DNA from: an uncultured Clostridia bacterium
Lineage (GTDB): Bacteria > Bacillota > Clostridia > Christensenellales > Aristaeellaceae
NCBI GenBank assembly: GCA_934647305.1
Contig: CAKUFI010000030.1
Location: 1 to 28,182 of the forward strand
Direction of reading: 5' to 3'
DNA length: 28,182 nt
Below, in pieces: positions 1 through 6,092 of this stretch. Position 1 is the stretch's first letter; each line of letters begins with the position of its first letter. Under the pieces are notes generated by a model. It was not told the DNA's origin and searched no databases. It was given only the letters and a program-made list of their open reading frames with translations. The position numbers were made by a program, and so were the translations under genes.

Positions 1-36
1 CAAAGGGTTTTCAGCCTCCCTGCCACCCTCACCAGT

Positions 37-71
37 CTCCGCTAAAAATCGAAGATTTTTCGGGCGCGGAG
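37..71. repeat. Nested hairpin with conserved bulges
   Basis: Outer arms CTCCGC (37-42) and GCGGAG (66-71) enclose inner arms AAAAATC (44-50) and GATTTTT (54-60). A single T (43) is unpaired on the 5' side and CGGGC (61-65) on the 3' side. The same layout with different arms is at 28131-28171, and an inverted copy is at 3930-3964. Confidence 0.8.
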
Positions 72-82
72 CCTGCAGGGAA

Positions 83-127
83 ACGATTTTTGCTCTGGAA
101 AATGAGATTTTCCGACGCAAAAATCGT
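83..127. repeat. Second nested hairpin
   Basis: Outer arms ACGATTTTTGC (83-93) and GCAAAAATCGT (117-127) enclose inner arms GGAAAAT (97-103) and ATTTTCC (107-113), with bulges TCT and GAC. The inverted copy at 3875-3917 keeps the inner stem and the TCT bulge but has changed both outer arms in a compensating way. Confidence 0.75.
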
Positions 128-441
128 CCCGTGCCCACCGTACACGCCGCTGGGCACGATTGAAAGTTCGAGAGGGTTGCGACCCTCTCGAGCTCTCCGG
201 GGGTTTTTCGACAGTCTGAACCGCTCCCTTCAGGAACGGTCAGCAATCTAAACGCTGCGCAGGACACCTTCGGCAGAGGAACCCCATGCTTCTTACTCGC
301 CCTGAACCTGCGTAAGATTCGGGGAACCACATTTCTATTCCCATTAAGTATAAGTGGATCATAGTGCTTTCCGGGAGAGGCCAAGAAACGCACCTTTCAT
401 TCTCTCTTGTGGGGCAGATCCCTCAGCTTTTGACAGGCGAA

Positions 442-476
442 GAATCCTGAGGCTCAAATTTATGGCCGAAGGATTC
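442..476 (+). repeat. Constant-loop hairpin, copy 1
   Basis: Arms GAATCCT and AGGATTC flank GAGGC, loop TCAAATTTATG and GCCGA. Total length is 35 nt. The GA/GA opposition inside the stem could form tandem sheared G-A pairs when read on this strand. Confidence 0.8.
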
Positions 477-540
477 GTGTGGCCGGCGCCAGCAGTTTGC
501 CGTCGGCCCTGCCGACAAAGGCCGCCTCTCGAACGTAGCC

Positions 541-1014
541 CTAGTCCCCACGGGAGCACTTTTCCGCGTCGATGGCGAGCGCGACCAGCAGCACGCCCAG
601 CGCGTCGTCGGGGTCGGCGGCGTCCAGGACGTAGGTATCCGTCCAGTGGAAGAGCTCCTTGCTGATGCAGGCGACCTCGCCGCCCTGCGCATCGAGTATG
701 GAGTAGTCCCATTCCATGAAGGAGCCCTCGATTTGCCAGCCGTTCACATCCACGACAAAGCGCGGCTTAAAAAAGGTGAATTCCTTTTTGATCGAGCCGG
801 CCAGGCGGTCGCCGATGTAGACCTCGAAGCGGGGGAGAAAGCTGAAGACGACCTCCTTGAGCGTGCCGACGTGATTGCCCTGCGCGTCGAGCACGTGCAG
901 GCAGTGCCCCCAGGCCAGTCGGCCCTCGACGGTGAAGACGGTGTTTCCCGCCTCGTCGTACACGTCGTAGCTGTCCAGCCAGGAGAAAAAGCGCTGTTTG
1001 AACAGAAGCTTCAT
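541..1014 (-). CDS. LURP-one-related / YxjI-like protein
   Basis: A 157-residue cytosolic protein with no signal peptide or membrane segment. It has the alternating strands and recurring V-x-D, Y-x-I-x-D and G-x-L/I patterns of the LURP-one/YxjI (tubby-like) family, for example the opening KQRFFSWLDSYDVYDEAGN and the later YVLDAADPDDALGVLLVALAID. Length is usual for the family. The biochemical role of bacterial members is unknown; plant relatives are defence-induced, and a membrane-lipid link is only suggested by the tubby-like fold. The start ATG (1012-1014) follows a GAGGTG site and lies 9 bp after the stop of the ACT-domain gene, so the two are probably one transcript. A repeat module begins a few bases beyond the stop codon. 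Family assignment is good; function is not assigned. Confidence 0.85.
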   Translation of the reverse strand: MKLLFKQRFFSWLDSYDVYDEAGNTVFTVEGRLAWGHCLHVLDAQGNHVGTLKEVVFSFLPRFEVYIGDRLAGSIKKEFTFFKPRFVVDVNGWQIEGSFMEWDYSILDAQGGEVACISKELFHWTDTYVLDAADPDDALGVLLVALAIDAEKCSRGD

Positions 1015-1023
1015 GCGATCACC

Positions 1024-1461
1024 TCATTCTATGGCGACCAGGCGGATGGACTCCACCCCGTGTGTGCGGCCGATTTTTTCCAGCATTTCGTTGAGCGGCA
1101 ATACCAGCGCGCCCACATCCAGGGAGAGCGTGACGCTGGCCTTCTGCTGGATGGGCAGGCTCTGGGTGATGGTCAGGATGTTCGCGCCGCACTCGGAGAA
1201 CTGGTTGAGCACGGTGGACAGGATGCCCGTCTCGTGGCTCAGCATCAGGGAGAGCACCGCGTGCCGTCCGCTCGTGCTCTCGTCCGGCGCGAAAATGTAG
1301 TCCTTGTATTTGTAATAGGTGCTGCGCGAAATGCCCACGCGCCTGACGGCCGTGTTGACCTCGCGCACCTCGCCCGACTCAAGCAGCAGGCGCGCCTCGA
1401 TTACCTTTTCATAATAGGAGGGCAGAATCTTCTTGTCTACGATTAGATAATTGCTGGACAT
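1024..1461 (-). CDS. ACT domain-containing regulator, PheB-like (UPF0735)
   Basis: A 145-residue protein with two parts. Residues 1-60 form a helical region with the motif GISRSTYYKYKDYIF, which looks like a DNA-binding-type helix-turn-helix. Residues about 70-145 are an ACT domain (AVLSLMLSHETGILSTVLN, then the strand ANILTITQSLP), a fold that usually binds small ligands such as amino acids. The layout matches Bacillus PheB/YszB in length and order. PheB is traditionally linked to phenylalanine metabolism, but its ligand is not established. I chose ATG 1459-1461, preceded by GGAAGGGA, over an upstream in-frame ATG at 1540-1542 because the latter lies upstream of the predicted -10 box and would add 27 poorly conserved residues. 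It is first in a two-gene unit with the LURP-one gene and divergent from the helicase. Confidence 0.88.
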   Translation of the reverse strand: MSSNYLIVDKKILPSYYEKVIEARLLLESGEVREVNTAVRRVGISRSTYYKYKDYIFAPDESTSGRHAVLSLMLSHETGILSTVLNQFSECGANILTITQSLPIQQKASVTLSLDVGALVLPLNEMLEKIGRTHGVESIRLVAIE

Positions 1462-1498
1462 GGCGAACCGTCCCTTCCATAGATTGATACTGCCTCCT

Positions 1499-1527
1499 AT
1501 TATAAACCATTCGCCGCGTTTGCACAA
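1499..1527 (-). promoter_or_regulatory. Promoter of the ACT-domain gene
   Basis: Reading the minus strand, a perfect TATAAT -10 box (1499-1504) is preceded after 17 bp by TTGTGC (1522-1527), a 3/6 match to the -35 consensus. The predicted leader is about 30 nt. Confidence 0.65.
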
Positions 1528-1594
1528 GCGGTAATTGCGCAAAGACCGGAGGGGATCGCATGCAAAACTTCGCCGGATATTAACTGGGAACTGC

Positions 1595-1623
1595 TGTCGG
1601 CACAGAAGAAATCATGCTACACT
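1595..1623 (+). promoter_or_regulatory. Weak candidate promoter of the helicase gene
   Basis: TACACT at 1618-1623 is a fair -10 box. No good -35 box lies 16-18 bp upstream; the best 6-mer (CTGTCG, 1594-1599) matches 3/6. If used, transcription would start near 1630 and give a leader of about 120 nt. Confidence 0.35.
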
Positions 1624-1663
1624 TTACCGTGCATAAAAAGTGATTTTGCCCGTCTGTACCCCT

Positions 1664-1701
1664 CAGGCCCTGCAGAAAGAAAATGCAAGGCCTGTTTTTT
1701 T
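1664..1701 (+). terminator. Terminator-like hairpin in the helicase leader (possible attenuator)
   Basis: CAGGCC (1664-1669) pairs with GGCCTG (1689-1694) and inner TGCA (1671-1674) with TGCA (1684-1687). A seven-T run follows (1695-1701). The flanking genes are divergent, so no upstream plus-strand gene needs terminating here. The 5' arm, extended to TCAGGCCC (1663-1670), could alternatively pair with GGGCCTGA (1728-1735) just before the ribosome binding site. Confidence 0.6.
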
Positions 1702-1748
1702 GAGAAAATGCAAGGATGTTCGAGGGCGGGCCTGAAGGGAAGAAGACA

Positions 1749-3434
1749 ATGGAGAAGATCAAGACCCTGCTCTCAGAGGAAGTGGCCCGCGCGATCGACG
1801 AGATGGGCTACGTGGAGGCCACGCCGATACAGGCCGCGTCCATCCCGCCCATGCTCGAGGGGAAAGACATCATCGGCCAGGCGCAGACCGGCACCGGCAA
1901 GACGGCGGCGTTCGGCATCCCGCTCATCGAGAAGCTCGATCCGGCCGAGAGGACTGTGCAGGCGCTGGTGCTGTGCCCGACGCGCGAGCTGGCGATGCAG
2001 ACGGCCGGCGAGCTGACCAAGTTGGCGAAGTACAAATCGGGCGTCTCGGTGCTGCCGGTGTACGGCGGCGCGCCCATCGAGCGGCAGATCCGCATGCTGC
2101 AGCTGGGCGTTCAGGTGGTCGTCGGCACGCCCGGCCGCGTGATGGATCACATGAACCGGGGCACGCTGTCCTTCGAGCACCTGCGCCTGGCCGTGCTGGA
2201 CGAGGCCGACGAGATGCTGGACATGGGCTTCCGCGAGGACATCGAGACCATCTTGAGCGCCACGCCCGAGTCACGCCAGACCGCCCTGTTTTCGGCCACC
2301 ATGCCGCGCCCGATCTACGCGCTGGCGCAGAAGTACCTGAAAGACCCGGTCAACGTCTCCATCACGCCCAAGGAGCTGACCGTGGACAAGATTGAGCAGT
2401 ATTACATCAGCGTGCGCTCCTTCCACAAGACCGAGCTGCTCAGCCGCCTGCTGCTTTTGGGCGATATCAAGCTGGCGCTGGTGTTCGTGAACACGAAGAC
2501 CGGCGTGGAGAGCGTCGTGACCGAGCTTCAGCATCGCGGCTTCTCGGCGGCAGGCCTGCACGGCGACATGCGCCAGATTGAGCGCGACGCGATTATGGCC
2601 CGCTTCCGCGCCGGGCTGATCAACGTGCTGGTCGCCACCGACGTGGCGGCGCGCGGCATCGATGTGGACGACATCGAGGCGGTGTTCAACTACGACATCC
2701 CCGGCGACGCGGAGTATTACGTGCACCGCATCGGCCGCACCGGGCGCGCGGGCAAGACCGGCGTGGCCTACACCTTCGTGGTGGGCCGCGAAACCAGCCG
2801 CATGTGGGATTTCAGACGCATCACCGGCGCGAAAATCCTGTGCCGCCCCGCCCCCGACGCGGGCGAGGTGGAGCGGACGCTGGCCACGCGCGTGCTGGCC
2901 GACGTGGTGAAGCAGACCGTTGAGGGCGAGGAGCCCGACGCCGAGCTCATGGAGCGCGCCCGCGAGCTGCTCACAAACGTCGAGCCAACCCGCGCCGCTG
3001 CCGTGATGCTTCAGCAGCTGATCGCCTTTAAGGGCGCGAAGGTGGACTCGTCCATCGACCTGACCCCGCCCGCGCCCGTGCGCCCGCCCCGTCCGGCTCA
3101 GCCCGCCCCCGCGCCGCACCGCCCCTATGGTCAGCGCTCCTACGACCGCAGGCCCTATGGCCGGGACGGCGAAGCGCCCCGCGACCGGCGCGACTTCCGC
3201 CCGCACGGCGAGTATCCCCGCGATCGGCGCGATAACCGCGATTTCCGCGACCGCCCCCCGCGCGACAACCGGGGTGGCCAGGGCTATCGCGACCACGCGC
3301 CCCGCGACAACCGCGACTTCCACGACCGTCCCGACCGCCCGCCCCGCGATAATCGCGACTTCCGCCGTCCTGCCGGCAAGCCCTATGCCCGTCCGGTGAA
3401 GGACAAGGATACGTTCGAGAGGCGGCCTTTCTGA
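1749..3434 (+). CDS. DEAD-box ATP-dependent RNA helicase
   Basis: A 561-residue RNA helicase that unwinds or remodels RNA duplexes using ATP. Such enzymes usually act in cold adaptation, ribosome assembly or the mRNA degradosome. All core motifs are visible: the Q motif region ATPIQ, Walker A AQTGTGKT (45-52), PTRELA, GTPGR, DEAD (151-154), SATMP, ATDVAARGID and HRIGRTGRAG. After the two RecA-like domains, roughly residues 440-561 form a low-complexity tail rich in RD, RDNRDF and RPP repeats, like the RNA-binding tails of CshA/DeaD proteins. Start ATG 1749 has AGGGAAG upstream; the in-frame ATG at 1716 has no usable site. The last codons (FERRPF and stop) lie inside the repeat module that begins near 3411. 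It is divergent from the ACT gene and stands alone. Confidence 0.96.
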   Translation: MEKIKTLLSEEVARAIDEMGYVEATPIQAASIPPMLEGKDIIGQAQTGTGKTAAFGIPLIEKLDPAERTVQALVLCPTRELAMQTAGELTKLAKYKSGVSVLPVYGGAPIERQIRMLQLGVQVVVGTPGRVMDHMNRGTLSFEHLRLAVLDEADEMLDMGFREDIETILSATPESRQTALFSATMPRPIYALAQKYLKDPVNVSITPKELTVDKIEQYYISVRSFHKTELLSRLLLLGDIKLALVFVNTKTGVESVVTELQHRGFSAAGLHGDMRQIERDAIMARFRAGLINVLVATDVAARGIDVDDIEAVFNYDIPGDAEYYVHRIGRTGRAGKTGVAYTFVVGRETSRMWDFRRITGAKILCRPAPDAGEVERTLATRVLADVVKQTVEGEEPDAELMERARELLTNVEPTRAAAVMLQQLIAFKGAKVDSSIDLTPPAPVRPPRPAQPAPAPHRPYGQRSYDRRPYGRDGEAPRDRRDFRPHGEYPRDRRDNRDFRDRPPRDNRGGQGYRDHAPRDNRDFHDRPDRPPRDNRDFRRPAGKPYARPVKDKDTFERRPF

Positions 3435-3751
3435 CCGGGCAGTGCCCGGCTCCATTTGCTGCCGCGCAGCCATAAGAAATGTGGTTCGCATACGAGCAGG
3501 CGAGAGAGGCCATATGATGTTTTTGCCTCTCCCCAAACCCCTAACGGAAAGCACTTTGATCCACGGAAAGAAAGCGCAGGAAGAGACGTAGTTCCCCGAA
3601 TGGAGTGTTTTCGGGGAGAACAGGGGATGCGACAGGTGAACTGCCGCGAATGGAGTGTTTTCGGGGAGCGGGGGAAAGCGCTCTGCCCCGCGAATAAGAT
3701 TCAGCGAGGCGGCGCGGAACCTGCGCCCCGGCATGACAGCCTCATATCACA

Positions 3752-3782
3752 AAAATCCCTCCAGTCAATCTGGAGGGATTTT
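3752..3782. terminator. Strong bidirectional-looking terminator hairpin
   Basis: A 13-bp perfect stem (AAAATCCCTCCAG with CTGGAGGGATTTT) has loop TCAAT. The A-rich left and T-rich right flanks would let it terminate in either direction. An identical copy is at 4040-4070. Confidence 0.7.
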
Positions 3783-3929
3783 CCAGACTGTCAAAAAACT
3801 CGGGAGAGCTCGAGAGGGCCGCAGCCCTTTCGAACTTTCAATCGTGCCCAGCGGCATGTACGGTGGGCACGGGGCGATTTTTTCGCCGGAAAATCCCATT
3901 TTCCAGAGAAAAAATCGTTTCCTTGCAGG

Positions 3930-3964
3930 CTCCGCGCCCGAAAAATCTTTGATTTTTAGCGGAG
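3930..3964. repeat. Nested hairpin, inverted copy
   Basis: Reverse-strand equivalent of the nested hairpin at 37-71. Outer arms CTCCGC and GCGGAG and inner arms AAAAATC and GATTTTT are kept; the bulges are GCCCG and A, as expected for the opposite strand. Confidence 0.75.
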
Positions 3965-4039
3965 ACTGGAGAGGGGGGCAGTGGCGGGGGAGCCTGCTTC
4001 CCCGTCCACCAGCTTGTCAAAACTTTTTTGACAAGCTGA

Positions 4040-4070
4040 AAAATCCCTCCAGTCAATCTGGAGGGATTTT
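4040..4070. terminator. Second copy of the terminator hairpin
   Basis: Same stem and loop as 3752-3782, followed by CTTCTTT. The pair forms direct repeats around the hairpin chain 3784-4035. Confidence 0.7.
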
Positions 4071-4371
4071 CTTCTTTATGGTTAGAACAGGGAACTCTGT
4101 GGGTGAAAGCAGTCAACGATTGAGATTGGAAGGTCTCACACTTGACAATACCGCGGGAACGCTTACATTCGGGGAACCCACACTTCTATACGAATTCTGT
4201 TTCGTGGATCAAAGTGCTTTCCGGGAGAGCTCGAGAGGGGCAAAGAGCATCATATGGCCTCTCTCGCTTGCTTGCATATGAACCGCATTTCTTAGGCTGC
4301 GCGGCAGCAAATGGAGCCGGGCACTGCCCGGTCAGAAAGGCCGCATCTCGAACGTTTCTTTCTTTCTTCCG

Positions 4372-5598
4372 TCACTGTGCGCCCTGCTGCGCGCGCTGCT
4401 GGTCGTAGGCCTCCCAGAGCGGGCGGTACTGAGCCACGGCGGCCTGATGCTCCTCGAGGGTCTTGCTGAAGGCCAGCTCGTCGGACTCGGGATCCTTGGA
4501 GCAGAAGTAGAGGTAGCCCTCCTTCAGGTAGAACTCGTTGGGATGCAGGGCAGCCTTGAGCGCGGCCTGGGACGGGTTGCAGATGGGGCCGACGGGCAGG
4601 CCGTCCACGACGTAGGTGTTGTAGGCCGACTGGATGGACAGCTCCTCGTTCGTGAGCACCAGCTTGCTGCTGCCGGTCAGGTAGTTGACGGTGGAGTCGC
4701 ACTCAAGCCGCATGCCCGCGTTCAGGCGGTTGTGCAGCACGGCGGAGACTCGGCCGAAGTCGTCGGCGGTCGCTGCCTCCTTCTCGATGATCGAGGCCAG
4801 GATGATGACCTCGTCCTGAGAAAGGGTCGTCACGTAGCTGCCCTCCTCGGAGGTACCCTCGGCGTAGAGCTTATCCATGACCACCTCGGTCTGGCTCAGC
4901 AGCGTGCGCAGCAGGCTCTCAGGCGAGGCGGTGGAGTAGACGCGGTAGGTATCGGGGGCGAGATAGCCCTCGAGCGCGTACTGCCGGCCGGTGTTTTCGC
5001 CGCCGGAGTAGGCGTTGATCAGCTGCGTGTAGTCGTTCTGGAAGAGCGAAGCCTGGTTGCACAGCTCGAGGAAGGCGTCCGCGTCGGTGATCGCGCCCAC
5101 CTTCAGGAAGTACTGGGCGATATCCTTGACCGTCCAGCCGGGGATGATGGTGATGGTGCGCTCGCGGCTGGAGGTACCCGACGAGAGCACGCTGGCGATC
5201 TGGGTGAAGGTCATGCTGGGGGAGAGCTGGTACTCGCCCGACTGGATCTTGCTGGTCAGGCCCTGGAACTGGACGTAGGTCTTGAACAGCGTCTTGCTGC
5301 GCAGGAAGCCCTGCTCCTCCAGGTTGCGGGCGATGAGCGACACCGAGCTGCCCGATTCGATCTTGAAGGGCACGGTCGAGGTATCGGACTCGTCCATCGG
5401 CTTAAACAGCTTGTCATAGACCATCGTCCAGCCGCTCAGCAGCACGCCTGCGCAGATGAGCAGGCTGATCAGGCCGATGAGCACCGGGCGGATGAGATTC
5501 CACAGCCAGGCATACCAGTAAAACCCGTACTCGCGCTCGCGAAGCAGGGACTGCTGACTGTATAGTTTTTTGGATAGGATACGACGCTTTTTCGCCAT
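4372..5598 (-). CDS. mltG: Endolytic murein transglycosylase MltG
   Basis: A 408-residue membrane-anchored enzyme expected to cleave nascent peptidoglycan strands and release 1,6-anhydro-muramyl ends, setting glycan length near the growing wall. A basic N-terminus is followed by one transmembrane helix at about residues 33-55, then the extracellular YceG domain. Family signatures include IESGSSVSLIARNLEEQGF, a LysM-like part around LQSG/SGEYQLSPSMT, TIIPGWTVKDIAQYF, YALEGYLAPDTY, and the catalytic region VIILASIIEKEA, where the glutamate of IIEKEA matches the catalytic Glu of E. coli MltG. The C-terminal signature DGLPVGPICNPSQAALKAAL is intact. The start has GGGAGG upstream and lies 15 bp after the YlbF-family gene, so they are co-transcribed. 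Confidence 0.95.
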   Translation of the reverse strand: MAKKRRILSKKLYSQQSLLREREYGFYWYAWLWNLIRPVLIGLISLLICAGVLLSGWTMVYDKLFKPMDESDTSTVPFKIESGSSVSLIARNLEEQGFLRSKTLFKTYVQFQGLTSKIQSGEYQLSPSMTFTQIASVLSSGTSSRERTITIIPGWTVKDIAQYFLKVGAITDADAFLELCNQASLFQNDYTQLINAYSGGENTGRQYALEGYLAPDTYRVYSTASPESLLRTLLSQTEVVMDKLYAEGTSEEGSYVTTLSQDEVIILASIIEKEAATADDFGRVSAVLHNRLNAGMRLECDSTVNYLTGSSKLVLTNEELSIQSAYNTYVVDGLPVGPICNPSQAALKAALHPNEFYLKEGYLYFCSKDPESDELAFSKTLEEHQAAVAQYRPLWEAYDQQRAQQGAQ

Positions 5599-5613
5599 GT
5601 GAGCCTCCCGCGC

Positions 5614-5964
5614 TTATTGACCGGCGAGCATGTCCAGGTTGATGCCGGCCACGTCGGCCAGAATCTTGTAGATGTCCGCCAGCGTCTTCTGGAAGCGGAA
5701 TTCGGCCAGCAGGTAGGCGCTCGCATCCGGGTTGAACTGCAAAAGGTTTGCGATAGCCTGCATGCGCTGCAGACTTTCCTCCTCCATGCGTTCGCCCTGA
5801 GCCAGGCACAGCTGCATCTGGTACTGCAGGCGCTTGTACTCGTCGAGCAGGGCTTTGTTGGTTTCGTCCGCGTAGGCCAGGTCTTTAAGGCGCATGTATT
5901 CCCTGTACTCGTCGCTCTCCTTGAGCGAGCGGGCGAGGGCGTGCGCCTGATCGTATACGTTCAT
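5614..5964 (-). CDS. YlbF/YmcA family protein
   Basis: A 116-residue, almost fully helical cytosolic protein with the YlbF/YmcA (DUF964) pattern: MNVYDQAHALARSLKESDEY, a central helix ending YQMQLCLAQGE, and a C-terminal FQKTLADIYKILADVAGINLD. In Bacillus subtilis the YlbF-YmcA-YaaT complex modulates RNase Y-dependent mRNA maturation. Whether this paralogue does so is unknown, but its place directly downstream of RNase J supports an RNA-turnover role. The start at 5962-5964 has a strong GGAGGTG site. A longer open frame extends far upstream, but only as an antisense-type frame inside the RNase J gene, so the short start is right. Next downstream is mltG, 15 bp away. Confidence 0.9.
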   Translation of the reverse strand: MNVYDQAHALARSLKESDEYREYMRLKDLAYADETNKALLDEYKRLQYQMQLCLAQGERMEEESLQRMQAIANLLQFNPDASAYLLAEFRFQKTLADIYKILADVAGINLDMLAGQ

Positions 5965-6035
5965 TGGAAACACCTCCGTAATGGGGGATCGATGGAATCC
6001 CGCCTTTTTCCATAGACGAAGCGGGACGTCCGTTT

Positions 6036-6087
6036 GTTCCACACGGGCGCGGCCCGCACGCAACAGACCGCGCCCCTGAAGTGGAAC
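6036..6087 (-). promoter_or_regulatory. Long intergenic hairpin between rnj and the YlbF gene
   Basis: GTTCCAC (6036-6042) pairs with GTGGAAC (6081-6087), and inside it GGGCGCGG pairs with CCGCGCCC. There is no T run on either side, so it is a poor intrinsic terminator. It could be an mRNA processing or stabilising structure between the two genes. Confidence 0.5.
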
Positions 6088-6092
6088 GTTCG

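Larger units (their letters stand above)
1..540. repeat. Repeat block 1 (nested hairpins, boundary module, constant-loop hairpin)
   Basis: No gene is supported here. Positions 1-226 hold a chain of hairpins: nested hairpins at 37-71 and 83-127, then inverted repeats near 149-175 (CGTGCCCA arms) and 184-202 (CGAGAGGG arms). A reverse-complement relative of this chain lies at 3784-4035. Positions 264-378 share a module (CGGGGAAC, then GTGGATCA and GTGCTTTCCGGGAGAG) with 4170-4238 and, inverted, with 3536-3600. A constant-loop hairpin lies at 442-476. The block ends with the CGAGAGGCGGCCTTT boundary module (reverse strand, about 518-535), a few bases from the stop codon of the gene at 541. The first 36 bases recur exactly at 28098-28133. 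Confidence 0.85.
3411..4371. repeat. Repeat block 2 between helicase and mltG
   Basis: No gene is supported; open frames here are by-products of the repeats. Two long inverted copies face each other. One runs 3411-3558 from the helicase end, and the other runs on the reverse strand from about 4355 to 4197 from the mltG end. Both read CGAGAKGCGGCCTTTCTGA, then hairpin CCGGGCAGTGCCCGG, then a GAGAGGCCATATGATG segment, then AAAGCACTTTGATCCACG. Between them are two terminator-like hairpins (3752-3782, 4040-4070) bracketing an inverted copy of the hairpin chain seen at 1-226, and a CAGCTTGTCAAAA inverted repeat (about 4011-4038). A 22-bp direct repeat with GAATGGAGTGTTTTCGGGGA occurs at 3597-3618 and 3647-3668. 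Confidence 0.85.

Noticed and set aside
1580..1762. A 60-codon minus-strand frame in the helicase leader
   Set aside because: No ribosome site or similarity; it overlaps the terminator-like hairpin and the helicase start.
3752..4070. The two identical terminator hairpins as inverted ends of a mobile element
   Set aside because: Each hairpin is itself a palindrome and the pair could equally be repeated terminators; no duplicated target or gene lies between them.
3456..4281. Open frames of 167 and 208 codons as genes
   Set aside because: They run through inverted hairpin repeats, have no ribosome site, and share peptides with other repeat blocks only because the DNA is repeated.
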